From positions 1 through 64,000 of the forward strand of contig NZ_JAPMLV010000008.1 of assembly GCF_026420145.1 (NCBI RefSeq): 64,000 nt of DNA, in the 5' to 3' direction. This DNA comes from Enterobacter pseudoroggenkampii. GTDB lineage: Bacteria; Pseudomonadota; Gammaproteobacteria; Enterobacterales; Enterobacteriaceae. The first letter of the stretch is position 1, and every line of letters begins with the position of its first letter. A program made the translations under genes and the position numbers. Positions 13,025 to 21,049 of the stretch are shown in pieces. The notes beneath the pieces are model-generated. The model did no database searches. It was not told the origin of the DNA and was given only the letters and a program-made list of their open reading frames with translations.

Positions 13025-13341
13025 TGGAGCAATATTTTGCTTATGAGAATGAAGGTAAGGGGAAAACTGCCTATCCCTGGCTAATCAATATGCAGCATCC
13101 CGTGGCTAATGTGATGAAGCATGTTCTGGTCGCCCCCGCAGTTGAACTTAGCCATCTGGGAGGCATTCAGCCACCTGCGAAAGTGTGCCCTGTCGTTGAG
13201 ATAGCGGGTAAACCCTGTGTGGTAATGATGCACATGATGGCAGGCATATCGCCAAAAGAGTTAGGCGAGCGTGTCGCCGATCTTACGCAAAACCGTGCTT
13301 CATTGCGGGATGCACTCGATTTTTTGATCAACGGTTACTAA
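13024..13341 (+). CDS. ccdB: CcdB-family toxin (gyrase poison type)
   Basis: 105 residues related to CcdB, which traps DNA gyrase on DNA. The family outline is seen in YPWLINMQHPV (the YxxxVDVQS segment in F CcdB), in the central strands (VCPVVEIAGKPCVVMMHMMAGIS) and in the C-terminal helix (RASLRDALDFLINGY). F-plasmid CcdB ends in WGI, where Trp99 contacts GyrA. This copy ends in NGY, like chromosomal or Vibrio-type homologues that lack the Trp. Translationally coupled to ccdA by a one-base overlap. The frame is complete, so the gene looks intact; gyrase activity is inferred only. Confidence 0.85.
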   Translation: MEQYFAYENEGKGKTAYPWLINMQHPVANVMKHVLVAPAVELSHLGGIQPPAKVCPVVEIAGKPCVVMMHMMAGISPKELGERVADLTQNRASLRDALDFLINGY

Positions 13342-13395
13342 CACTTTTTTGTCAGCCGCAAGGTAAGGTATATTTCGCCCTTCACAGGAGAAACT

Positions 13396-14268
13396 ATGCT
13401 GCCAACTCAATCAACCCGATTAAACAAATACATTAGCGAGAGCGGGATCTGCTCACGTCGCGAGGCTGACCGTTACATTGAACAAGGTAACGTGTTTCTT
13501 AACGGCAAACGCGCCACCATCGGCGATCAGGTGGTGCCTGGCGATGTGGTTAAAGTGAATGGTCAGGTCATCGAACCGCGTGATGCTGAAGACCTGGTGT
13601 TTATCGCGTTGAACAAACCGGTTGGGATTGTCAGCACCACGGAAGACGGTGAGCGGGACAACATCGTTGATTTCGTGAACCACAGCAGCCGTATCTTCCC
13701 GATTGGCCGTCTGGATAAAGACTCTCAGGGGCTGATTTTCCTCACCAACCACGGCGATCTGGTCAACAAGATCCTGCGTGCCGGTAACGATCACGAGAAA
13801 GAGTACATTGTGACGGTAAATAAGCCGGTCACGGACGACTTTATTCGCGGTATGGGCGCCGGTGTGCCGATCCTCGGTACCGTTACGAAAAAGTGTAAGG
13901 TGAAGAAAGAAGCGCCGTTCGCGTTCCGTATTACCCTGGTGCAGGGCTTAAACCGCCAGATCCGCCGCATGTGCGAACATTTCGGTTATGAAGTGACGAA
14001 GCTTGAGCGCACGCGCATCATGAACGTCAGCCTGTCCGGCATTCCGCTGGGCGAATGGCGCGACTTAACGGATGACGAACTGATCGAGCTGTTCAAGCTT
14101 ATCGAGAATTCCTCGTCCGAAGCGAAGCCGAAGGCCAAAGCCAAACCGAAAACCCAGGCGATTAAGCGTCCGGTGGTGAAGGCGCCGCAGGCGGAAGAGA
14201 AAGGGCGCGGCAAGCCGGGTAACGGAAAACGCTTTACCCAGCCGGGGCGCAAAAAGAAAGGGCGCTGA
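13396..14268 (+). CDS. rluF: 23S rRNA pseudouridine(2604) synthase
   Basis: Isomerises U2604 (and in E. coli also U2605 weakly) of 23S rRNA to pseudouridine. It has 290 residues. An N-terminal S4 RNA-binding domain (about 7-65) is followed by the RsuA/RluB/E/F catalytic domain with Asp107 in [13 protein letters not shown] basic, low-complexity tail (about 240-290, rich in Lys, Pro, Ala) resembles the E. coli tail. ATG after ACAGGAGAAACT. It abuts the convergent gene yjbD without a gap. Confidence 0.97.
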   Translation: MLPTQSTRLNKYISESGICSRREADRYIEQGNVFLNGKRATIGDQVVPGDVVKVNGQVIEPRDAEDLVFIALNKPVGIVSTTEDGERDNIVDFVNHSSRIFPIGRLDKDSQGLIFLTNHGDLVNKILRAGNDHEKEYIVTVNKPVTDDFIRGMGAGVPILGTVTKKCKVKKEAPFAFRITLVQGLNRQIRRMCEHFGYEVTKLERTRIMNVSLSGIPLGEWRDLTDDELIELFKLIENSSSEAKPKAKAKPKTQAIKRPVVKAPQAEEKGRGKPGNGKRFTQPGRKKKGR

Positions 14269-14541
14269 TTAGCGCCTTCCACGGGTAGACGTTGTGGCCG
14301 ACCAGGAAAAGGTCGCCTCTGCATCCGGTTTATAAGCCTGCTCTTTTTTCAGCTTGCGGGCTTTTTTCGCCGCGGCGTCACGCTGCGCCATCAGCTTATC
14401 GATGTACTCTTTTTTCACCTGATTGGTTTCGGCGTTCGTCAGCGTGCGGCCATGTGCGATACGGGCGCGGTCGAGAAGCGTTTTCAGTTCGCGCTGCTCG
14501 GCTTCGGTCATGTCTTTCTGGGTCAAACGTGGTGTAGCCAT
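14269..14541 (-). CDS. yjbD: DUF3811 protein YjbD
   Basis: Small basic protein of 90 residues, collinear with E. coli YjbD; function unknown. Mostly helical and charged, with a Lys/Arg-rich middle (KKARKLKKEQ) and an RGRR end. Its stop codon directly adjoins the rluF stop on the other strand. The Shine-Dalgarno AGGAGG lies partly within a perfect 9-bp hairpin in the leader (14545-14570), which could control translation. It lies 50 bases downstream of panS on the same strand and could be co-transcribed with it. Confidence 0.93.
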   Translation of the reverse strand: MATPRLTQKDMTEAEQRELKTLLDRARIAHGRTLTNAETNQVKKEYIDKLMAQRDAAAKKARKLKKEQAYKPDAEATFSWSATTSTRGRR

Positions 14542-14544
14542 TGC

Positions 14545-14570
14545 TGAAGCCTCCTGAGAGAGAGGCTTCA
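14545..14570 (-). promoter_or_regulatory. yjbD leader hairpin covering its ribosome site
   Basis: TGAAGCCTC (14570-14562) can pair perfectly with GAGGCTTCA (14553-14545) around an 8-base loop. The SD AGGAGG (14555-14550), correctly spaced from the ATG at 14541, is half in the 3' arm. No T-run follows, so it is not a standard terminator. Confidence 0.55.
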
Positions 14571-14591
14571 GTGTAAAGCAAGCAGCGTAAA

Positions 14592-15536
14592 TTAACCCTG
14601 CTTCACCGCATCTTTTTTTGTTTGTTCATCAATCGGTTTGCCGGACCAGTAGCCCGCCAGCAGCGAGCCGGAGAGGTTGTGCCAGACGGAGAACAGCGCG
14701 CCAGGCAGGGCCGCCAGCGGGGAGAAGTAAATTTTACCAAGCGCCGCCGCCAGGCCGGAGTTCTGCATCCCTACCTCAATAGCCAGCGTGCGGCAGGTCG
14801 ATTCGTCGAAGCCAAACAGTTTCCCGCCCCAGTAGCCGCCCAGCAGACCAATGGTGTTATGCAGCACCACCGCGACGATCACCACAAAGCCTACGGAAGC
14901 AATGTGCGAGGCGGAGCCCGCCACCACGGCGCTGATGATGGCCAGAATACAGACCATCGAAAATGCGGGCAGGTATGGCTCAACGGCCTTCACCACGCGC
15001 GGGAAAAGATGGTGAATGACCAGCCCCAGCGCAATCGGGATCACCACGATTTGCAGAATGCTCAGCAGCATGCCCATCACGTCCACCTGAATATGCGCAT
15101 CCACGTACAGGCGGGTTAACAGCGGCGTGGCAATCACGCCCACCAGCGTAGAGACGGACGAGATAGTGACGGAGAGCGCCACGTCACCTTTCGCCAGATA
15201 GATCATGACGTTGGACGCCGTGCCGCTGGCCACGCTGCCCACCAGCACCATCCCGGCGGAAAGGTCGGGCGGCATCTTAAAGGCCATCGCCAGCAGCCAC
15301 GCCGCGAGCGGCATCACCAGGTAGTGCAGAAATATTCCTGCCGCGACGGGCGCAGGGCGAGACAGCACGCGTTTGAAGTCGTCGACTTTCAGATGCACGC
15401 CCATACCGAACATGATCAGCATCAGCAACGTGGTGACCCACGGACCAATACCGGTGAACGTGGTGGGCGTGTAATACGCGAGTACGGAGAGCAGCAGCGC
15501 CCATAACGGGAACAGCCGCGTAATAGCGGATAACAT
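14592..15536 (-). CDS. panS: BASS-family transporter, PanS-like
   Basis: Inner-membrane protein of 314 residues with nine or ten hydrophobic segments, of the bile acid:sodium symporter fold. Family features include [29 protein letters not shown] and the later [14 protein letters not shown] segment, the two crossover regions that bind sodium and substrate. In Salmonella, PanS of this family takes up ketopantoate, pantoate and pantothenate. I use the symbol by family resemblance and the enteric lysC-adjacent context, not from an alignment. Separated from lysC by a terminator, so it probably has its own promoter. Confidence 0.75.
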   Translation of the reverse strand: MLSAITRLFPLWALLLSVLAYYTPTTFTGIGPWVTTLLMLIMFGMGVHLKVDDFKRVLSRPAPVAAGIFLHYLVMPLAAWLLAMAFKMPPDLSAGMVLVGSVASGTASNVMIYLAKGDVALSVTISSVSTLVGVIATPLLTRLYVDAHIQVDVMGMLLSILQIVVIPIALGLVIHHLFPRVVKAVEPYLPAFSMVCILAIISAVVAGSASHIASVGFVVIVAVVLHNTIGLLGGYWGGKLFGFDESTCRTLAIEVGMQNSGLAAALGKIYFSPLAALPGALFSVWHNLSGSLLAGYWSGKPIDEQTKKDAVKQG

Positions 15537-15574
15537 AGTGGATTCCTTGCAGTATTGTCGTGTTGTTTAGTTAT

Positions 15575-15600
15575 AAAAAAGCCGGGTCTGTGCCCGGCTT
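15575..15600 (-). terminator. lysC terminator
   Basis: GCCGGG / CCCGGC stem followed on the minus strand by TTTTTTATAAC. It ends lysC transcription 30 bases after its stop. Confidence 0.85.
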
Positions 15601-15629
15601 ATAGGTATTGTTTATCGTGCTAACGAATT

Positions 15630-16979
15630 TTATTCAAACAAATTCTGATGAAGTTTCTGCACGACCTGCTCGGCCTGATCGGCAGGCACCAGGAAGCAGA
15701 GGTTATAGCTGGACGCGCCGTAGCAGATCATGCGGATGCTGAACGGGTCGAGCACGCCAAACACCTCTTTGCCCACGCCGCAGGCGCGCGACAGCTTGTT
15801 GCCAATGATGGCAACCAGCGCCAGGTCTTCTTCTACTTCCACGCGGCACAGCTCGGACAGCTCAATCAGCAGCGACTGCGTCAGCAGGGTGTCGCCGGTG
15901 GAGGTAGAACCGGTGGTGTCCAGCGTCAGCGCAATGCTCACTTCAGAGGTGGTGATCAGATCCACGGAGATGTTGTGGCGTGCCAGAATGCCAAACACTT
16001 CCGCCAGGAAACCGCGGGAGTGCAGCATATTGTGGCTGTGCAGGGTGACCAGCGTCTGGCGACGGCGCAGGGCCAGGGCGCGGAACAGCGGTGGGTTTTC
16101 CGTTTTCTTGCAGACCAGCGTCCCGCCCGCTTTCGGATCTTTACTGGAGCCAACGAAGACCGGAATATCGCTACGTACGGCTGGCAAAAGGGTTGCCGGA
16201 TGCAGAACTTTCGCACCGAAGGTGGCCATTTCCGCCGCTTCTTCAAAGGCGATCACGTCAATACGTTTCGCCGCAGAAACGACGCGCGGATCGGTGGTGT
16301 AAATGCCCGGCACGTCAGTCCAGATATCCACGCGCGTGGCATGCAGGGCTTCGCCCAGCAGCGCGGCGGTGTAGTCGCTGCCGCCACGGCCAAGCGTGGT
16401 GGTGCGGCCTTTCGCTTCGCTGCCGATAAAGCCCTGGGTGATCACGATACCGTCTGCCAGACGCGGGGCCAGCTGCTGATTGGTCAGTTCGGCCAGTGCT
16501 TCAACGTCCGGCTCGGCACGGCCAAAGCGGTCGCTGGTACGCATCACTTTTCGCACGTCAAACCACTGCGCCTGAATGTTACGCTCGCGCATGATTTCAA
16601 CAAACAGCAGGGTGGACATCAGCTCGCCGTGGCTGACCAGCTCGTCGGTCAGGGCGGTGGAGGTGGCCAGAGAGGCGGCTTCTGCCAGGGTAGTGATATT
16701 TTCCAGCAGACGTTCCACTTCCTCGCGGATGACGTTCGGGTTCTGCAGACGCTCAAGAATGTCGAACTGAATTTTGCGCAGTGCATCCAGCTTCACGAAA
16801 CGTTCTGTCGCTTCCAGTCCTTCAGACAGAGAAACCAGCAGGTTCGTCACGCCGGCAGATGCAGACAGCACCACCAGGCGGGTATTCGGATCGGCCAGCA
16901 CCACATCGGCGCTGCGGTTCATGGCATCGTAATCGGCCACACTGGTGCCGCCAAACTTGGCGACCACAAAACTCGTCAT
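15630..16979 (-). CDS. lysC: Lysine-sensitive aspartokinase III
   Basis: Phosphorylates aspartate, the first step toward lysine, threonine and methionine. The 449 residues equal E. coli LysC. The N-terminal KFGGTS kinase motif is at 8-13, followed by the amino-acid kinase domain to about residue 295 (GRGGSDYTAALL, GTLVCKKTE). Two ACT domains (about 305-449) bind lysine for feedback inhibition. ATG at 16979 after ACGAGG. Unlike E. coli, the leader is short and shows no lysine aptamer (see leader entry). Divergent from pgi. Confidence 0.97.
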   Translation of the reverse strand: MTSFVVAKFGGTSVADYDAMNRSADVVLADPNTRLVVLSASAGVTNLLVSLSEGLEATERFVKLDALRKIQFDILERLQNPNVIREEVERLLENITTLAEAASLATSTALTDELVSHGELMSTLLFVEIMRERNIQAQWFDVRKVMRTSDRFGRAEPDVEALAELTNQQLAPRLADGIVITQGFIGSEAKGRTTTLGRGGSDYTAALLGEALHATRVDIWTDVPGIYTTDPRVVSAAKRIDVIAFEEAAEMATFGAKVLHPATLLPAVRSDIPVFVGSSKDPKAGGTLVCKKTENPPLFRALALRRRQTLVTLHSHNMLHSRGFLAEVFGILARHNISVDLITTSEVSIALTLDTTGSTSTGDTLLTQSLLIELSELCRVEVEEDLALVAIIGNKLSRACGVGKEVFGVLDPFSIRMICYGASSYNLCFLVPADQAEQVVQKLHQNLFE

Positions 16980-17091
16980 AACAACCTCGTGTCAGGGAAT
17001 GAATAAGCGACCTTGGCACAAGAGTGAAACGAAAACAGGTGCAGGCGCAAAATACGGCCCTATAAATAAAATGCGGGGGAGGTCCTGTCAA
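16980..17091 (-). promoter_or_regulatory. lysC promoter and short leader without lysine aptamer
   Basis: On the minus strand, TTGACA (17091-17086), a 17-bp spacer and TATTTA (17068-17063) form a good sigma-70 promoter. The resulting leader would be about 75 nt. Its 3' part is alignable to the end of the E. coli lysC leader (CTTGTGCCAAGG ... CCCTGACACGAGG), where CTTGTG can pair with CACGAG and hide the SD. The L-box aptamer hallmarks found upstream of this point in E. coli (AGAGGNGC and following helices) are absent from the whole 374-base lysC-pgi gap. Confidence 0.6.
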
Positions 17092-17353
17092 TGCTGGGAT
17101 TATGCGGATTTTTTATGGGGGGGTACCCCTGAGAAACAGGACTTATAACAGAGCCAGATTTTATGCTCCGTTTTAGGGCATTTTGACCGACATTTCGCCG
17201 CCCCGGGAGGGCGTTTCAGCAGCTATACTTTTCGGGTCTTTTCACCTGCGTTTGATGCAGGCCAGGGCAATGGCATAAAAACCATCACAATTTTTATTTG
17301 CAGGCGCTACAATCGACCGCAGTCACAATTCTCAAATCAGAAGAGTATTGCTA
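17092..17353. other. lysC-pgi intergenic region, pgi side
   Basis: About 260 bases upstream of pgi. I see a short GC-rich inverted repeat (GCCGCCCCGGGAGGGC, 17197-17212) and an AGAAGAGTATT ribosome-site region before pgi. No further RNA element or small gene was recognised. The pgi promoter was not assigned. Confidence 0.4.
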
Positions 17354-19003
17354 ATGAAAAACATCAACCCAACGCAGACCGCTGCCTGGCAGGCACTCCA
17401 GAAACATTTTGATGAAATGAAAGACGTCACCATCGCGGATCTGTTCGCGAAAGATGCCGATCGTTTCAACAAGTTCTCCGCGACCTTCGACGACCTGATG
17501 CTGGTGGATTTCTCTAAAAACCGCATTACCGAAGAGACGCTGGCAAAACTGCAGGATCTGGCGAAAGAAACCGAGCTGGCGGACGCCATCAAATCCATGT
17601 TCTCCGGTGAGAAGATCAACCGCACCGAAGACCGTGCCGTGCTGCACGTCGCTCTGCGTAACCGTAGCAATACGCCAATCATCGTTGACGGCAAAGACGT
17701 TATGCCGGAAGTGAACGCGGTGCTGGAAAAGATGAAAACCTTCTCCGAAGCGATCATCTCCGGTAGCTGGAAAGGCTACACCGGCAAAGCGATCACCGAC
17801 GTGGTAAACATCGGTATCGGCGGTTCTGACCTCGGCCCGTTCATGGTGACCGAAGCGCTGCGTCCGTACAAAAACCACCTCAATATGCACTTTGTGTCTA
17901 ACGTCGATGGTACCCACATCGCCGAAGTGCTGAAGAACGTGCACCCGGAAACCACCCTGTTCCTGGTTGCGTCTAAAACCTTTACCACCCAGGAAACCAT
18001 GACCAACGCCCACAGCGCGCGCGACTGGTTCCTGAAAACCGCGGGCGACAACAAGCACGTGGCGAAACACTTCGCGGCGCTGTCTACCAACGGTAAAGCC
18101 GTCAGCGAGTTCGGTATCGACACCGCGAACATGTTCGAGTTCTGGGACTGGGTTGGTGGCCGCTATTCTCTGTGGTCTGCAATTGGCCTGTCTATCATCC
18201 TGTCCGTGGGCTTCGACAACTTCGTTGAGCTGCTCTCCGGCGCGCACGCGATGGACAAACACTTCTCCACCACCGCGCCTGAGAAAAACCTGCCGGTGCT
18301 GCTGGCGCTGATCGGGATCTGGTACAACAACTTCTTCGGCGCTGAAACCGAAGCGATCCTGCCGTACGACCAGTATATGCACCGCTTTGCTGCGTACTTC
18401 CAGCAGGGCAACATGGAATCCAACGGTAAATACGTTGACCGTAATGGCAACGCGGTGGACTACCAGACTGGCCCAATCATCTGGGGCGAGCCGGGTACTA
18501 ACGGCCAGCATGCTTTCTACCAGCTGATTCACCAGGGCACCAAAATGGTACCGTGCGATTTCATCGCGCCGGCTATCACCCATAACCCGCTGTCCGATCA
18601 CCATCCGAAGCTGCTGTCCAACTTCTTCGCCCAGACCGAAGCGCTGGCGTTCGGTAAATCCCGCGAGGTGGTTGAGCAGGAATACCGCGACCAGGGTAAA
18701 GATCCGGCAACGCTGGACCACGTGGTGCCGTTCAAAGTATTCGAAGGCAACCGTCCAACCAATTCCATCCTGCTGCGCGAAATCACGCCGTTCAGCCTGG
18801 GTGCGCTGATTGCTCTGTACGAGCACAAAATCTTCACGCAGGGCGCGATCCTGAACATCTTCACCTTTGACCAGTGGGGCGTTGAGCTGGGCAAACAGCT
18901 GGCAAACCGTATTCTGCCAGAGCTGGGTGATGATAAAGCGATTACCAGCCATGACAGCTCGACCAATGGTTTGATCAACCGTTATAAAGCATGGCGTGCG
19001 TAA
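17354..19003 (+). CDS. pgi: Glucose-6-phosphate isomerase
   Basis: Interconverts glucose-6-phosphate and fructose-6-phosphate in glycolysis and gluconeogenesis. It has 549 residues as in E. coli. The sugar-phosphate-binding GIGGSDLGP segment is at 154-162, catalytic Glu355 in GNMESNGKY, His386 in [10 protein letters not shown], and the C-terminal Lys in LGKQLAN. The start is the second ATG (17354, [10 protein letters not shown]), better spaced from AAGAGTATTGCT than an ATG two codons upstream. A strong terminator follows. Confidence 0.98.
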   Translation: MKNINPTQTAAWQALQKHFDEMKDVTIADLFAKDADRFNKFSATFDDLMLVDFSKNRITEETLAKLQDLAKETELADAIKSMFSGEKINRTEDRAVLHVALRNRSNTPIIVDGKDVMPEVNAVLEKMKTFSEAIISGSWKGYTGKAITDVVNIGIGGSDLGPFMVTEALRPYKNHLNMHFVSNVDGTHIAEVLKNVHPETTLFLVASKTFTTQETMTNAHSARDWFLKTAGDNKHVAKHFAALSTNGKAVSEFGIDTANMFEFWDWVGGRYSLWSAIGLSIILSVGFDNFVELLSGAHAMDKHFSTTAPEKNLPVLLALIGIWYNNFFGAETEAILPYDQYMHRFAAYFQQGNMESNGKYVDRNGNAVDYQTGPIIWGEPGTNGQHAFYQLIHQGTKMVPCDFIAPAITHNPLSDHHPKLLSNFFAQTEALAFGKSREVVEQEYRDQGKDPATLDHVVPFKVFEGNRPTNSILLREITPFSLGALIALYEHKIFTQGAILNIFTFDQWGVELGKQLANRILPELGDDKAITSHDSSTNGLINRYKAWRA

Positions 19004-19022
19004 TTAAAACGTCATGAAAACG

Positions 19023-19049
19023 TGCCGGCGAAATGCCGGCATTTTTTTA
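19023..19049 (+). terminator. pgi terminator
   Basis: TGCCGGC, GAAAT loop, GCCGGCA, then seven T: a strong intrinsic terminator 20 bases after pgi. Confidence 0.92.
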
Positions 19050-19370
19050 TCGGATAATTCCTGATGTCTGTTAGTTAACTCAAATTCTGGTTCTGAGTTT
19101 AATCCGAAAAAGACGGTTAACCCGTTAATTGCTGCGGTTTATTTTAAGAAAATACGCAGTAGTTCATTAATATATTTATATTATAACTTATTGATTTTTA
19201 TAAATTATATATTTATGTCATTTGTCTTTCATTTCCATTTTAACCATTAGTCCGAAAACCCTCTCCCTATTTCCCCTTACGGCAAACCCACGGCAGTAGT
19301 TGTGTATACTCGATTCCGCCTGAAATTCTTTTCGGGCAAATCTCCATTCATTCATTGAAGGGAAATTGTT
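19050..19370. promoter_or_regulatory. AT-rich region upstream of yjbEFGH
   Basis: A 320-base non-coding stretch. Bases about 19165-19225 are almost only A and T, typical of an H-NS-bound or UP-like element. A weak resemblance to an RcsAB box (TAAGAAAATACGCA, 19145-19158; 10 of 14 to TAAGAATATTCCTA) is compatible with the known Rcs control of yjbEFGH in E. coli. A TATACT hexamer at 19305-19310 is a possible -10. No small ORF or RNA gene was recognised. Confidence 0.4.
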
Positions 19371-19613
19371 ATGAAGAAAGTACTGTATGGCATTTTTGCC
19401 ATATCTGCGCTTGCGGCGACATCTGTCTATGCAGCTCCGGTTCAGGTCGGGGAAGCGGCAGGGTCGGCTGCGACGTCTGCGTCTGCGGGGAGTTCTACCG
19501 CAGCCAGCGCCAGCACCGTAAGTTCAGCCGTGGGTGTCGCGCTGGCGGCAACCGGTGGCGGTGATGGCTCCAACACCGGAACCACGACCACCACGACAAC
19601 CAGCACCCAGTAA
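19371..19613 (+). CDS. yjbE: Exopolysaccharide operon protein YjbE
   Basis: 80-residue secreted protein, same length as E. coli YjbE. A signal peptide (about 1-21, ending SVYA) precedes a low-complexity Ala/Ser/Gly/Thr chain ending in a poly-Thr stretch ([11 protein letters not shown]). First gene of yjbEFGH, an Rcs-controlled operon implicated in production of an extracellular polysaccharide. The molecular role of YjbE is unknown. ATG after AAGGGAAATTGTT. A stable hairpin separates it from yjbF. Confidence 0.93.
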   Translation: MKKVLYGIFAISALAATSVYAAPVQVGEAAGSAATSASAGSSTAASASTVSSAVGVALAATGGGDGSNTGTTTTTTTSTQ

Positions 19614-19630
19614 TAGCGGGTGTTTTAATC

Positions 19631-19654
19631 ATAACCACACTTCGGTGTGGTTAT
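19631..19654 (+). terminator. yjbE-yjbF intercistronic hairpin
   Basis: ATAACCACAC, TTCG loop, GTGTGGTTAT, a perfect 10-bp stem followed by TTC. It may be a partial terminator or protect the yjbE mRNA 3' end, giving more YjbE than YjbFGH. Confidence 0.6.
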
Positions 19655-19676
19655 TTCGCCCCTTCGGAGAAGAGTC

Positions 19677-20315
19677 GTGAAGCGACCTGCAATCATTCTG
19701 ATTTGCCTGCTGCTGCAGGCGTGCTCGGCCACCACTAAAGGGCTGGGAAACTCACTGTGGGAAAGCCTGTTCGGCACACCGGGCGTGCATCTGACCGATG
19801 ACGAACTTCAGAACATGCCCTATGCCAGTCAGTACATGCAGCTTAACGATGGCCCGCAACTGTTTGTGGTGCTCGCTTTCGATGAAAACGGGCAGCAGAA
19901 ATGGGTGACGCAGGATCAGGCCACCATCGTGACGCAGCATGGCCGTATCGTGAAAACCCTGTTGGGCGGCGATAACCTGCTGGAGGTGAATAATATCGCC
20001 GACGACCCGCTGATCAAGCCGAACCAGATCGCCGACGGCGCAGGCTGGACGCGCACGATGGGCTGGACCGAACACAAGCAGGTGCGTTACGCCACGGCAC
20101 GCTCGACCTTCCGCTGGGACGGCACCGACAGCGTGAAAGTCGGCAGCGACGAAACGCAGGTTCGCGTGCTGGATGAAGAGGTCACCACCGACCAGGCCAC
20201 CTGGCACAACCGCTTCTGGATCGACGAGGAAGGGCAGATCCGTCAGTCCTTACAGTATCTCGGTGCCGGTTTCTTCCCGGTCAAAACCACCCTGATCAAG
20301 GCGGCGAAATCATGA
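19677..20315 (+). CDS. yjbF: Outer-membrane lipoprotein YjbF
   Basis: 212 residues from the GTG at 19677 (read as MKRPAIILICLLLQACSATT). A lipobox with Cys15 (LLLQAC) marks a signal-peptidase II site, and Ser at +2 favours the outer membrane. Collinear with E. coli YjbF (GfcB family, related to group 4 capsule protein GfcB). GGAGAAG ribosome site. Overlaps yjbG by 4 bases. Likely part of an export machinery with YjbG and YjbH; the function is inferred from the gfcBCD parallel. Confidence 0.92.
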   Translation: MKRPAIILICLLLQACSATTKGLGNSLWESLFGTPGVHLTDDELQNMPYASQYMQLNDGPQLFVVLAFDENGQQKWVTQDQATIVTQHGRIVKTLLGGDNLLEVNNIADDPLIKPNQIADGAGWTRTMGWTEHKQVRYATARSTFRWDGTDSVKVGSDETQVRVLDEEVTTDQATWHNRFWIDEEGQIRQSLQYLGAGFFPVKTTLIKAAKS

Positions 20316-21049
20316 AAACGCTCATTCACGTTGCGCTTATCGCCAGTTTTGCCGCGCCGCTGGCATGGTCCGCCGGGACAGTAAAGGTCTACACGCCGGA
20401 CAGTGAAAAACCCAAAACCTTAACCCACGCCGAGCATCTGCTCGATCTTGTCGGACAGCCAAGGCTCGCCAACAGCTGGTGGCCAGGCGCGGTCATCGCT
20501 GAACGGCAGAAGACCGTGGAAGCGGAACAGCAGCACAAGGCGCTTCTTGCCAGGCTAACGGGACTCGCGGAGCAGGAAGATGGCGACGACGCGGCGGCCA
20601 TTAATAGCGTCCGTCAGCAGCTGCAGGCGCTGAAGGTGACGGGCCGACAGAACGTCAATCTTGATCCGGATGACGTGCGCGTCACGGAAAACGACAACCC
20701 CACGCTGGAAGGGGACTATACGCTCTGGCTTCCGGCGAAGCCGACGACGGTGACCGTGATGGGGCTTATCAGCAGCCCAGGTAAGAAGCCCTTTACCCCC
20801 GGTCGTGACGTGGCGAGCTATCTCGACGAGCAGAGTCTGCTGAGCGGCGCGGATAACAGCTACGCCTGGGTGGTTTACCCTGACGGCCACACGCAAAAAG
20901 CCCCTGTCGCTTACTGGAATAAGCGTCATATCGAACCCATGCCGGGCAGCATTATTTTTGTCGGTTTTGCCGACCATTTCTGGACGAAGGCGTATGACGG
21001 GCTTAACGCCGATATCCTTCACTCCCTGATTCAGCGGATACCGGAATAA
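20312..21049 (+). CDS. yjbG: Periplasmic protein YjbG (GfcC-like)
   Basis: 245 residues with a signal peptide (about 1-20, ending AWS before AGTVKV). Collinear with E. coli YjbG and of the GfcC family (capsule biosynthesis GfcC). The central part contains [13 protein letters not shown] and the C-terminal half [25 protein letters not shown], a beta-grasp-type domain like those of Wza. Starts inside the yjbF stop (ATGA) and its stop shares one base with the yjbH start, so it is translationally coupled. Confidence 0.92.
   Translation: MKTLIHVALIASFAAPLAWSAGTVKVYTPDSEKPKTLTHAEHLLDLVGQPRLANSWWPGAVIAERQKTVEAEQQHKALLARLTGLAEQEDGDDAAAINSVRQQLQALKVTGRQNVNLDPDDVRVTENDNPTLEGDYTLWLPAKPTTVTVMGLISSPGKKPFTPGRDVASYLDEQSLLSGADNSYAWVVYPDGHTQKAPVAYWNKRHIEPMPGSIIFVGFADHFWTKAYDGLNADILHSLIQRIPE

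Noticed and set aside
12640..13400. Genomic-island boundaries (attachment-site repeats, integrase, tRNA) around ccdAB
   Set aside because: No direct repeats, tRNA end or recombinase gene were seen; the insert is only the two genes.
17197..17212. GC-rich palindrome considered as part of a lysine riboswitch or an attenuator for lysC
   Set aside because: It lies upstream of the predicted lysC promoter, lacks the L-box hallmarks and has no T-run on either strand.
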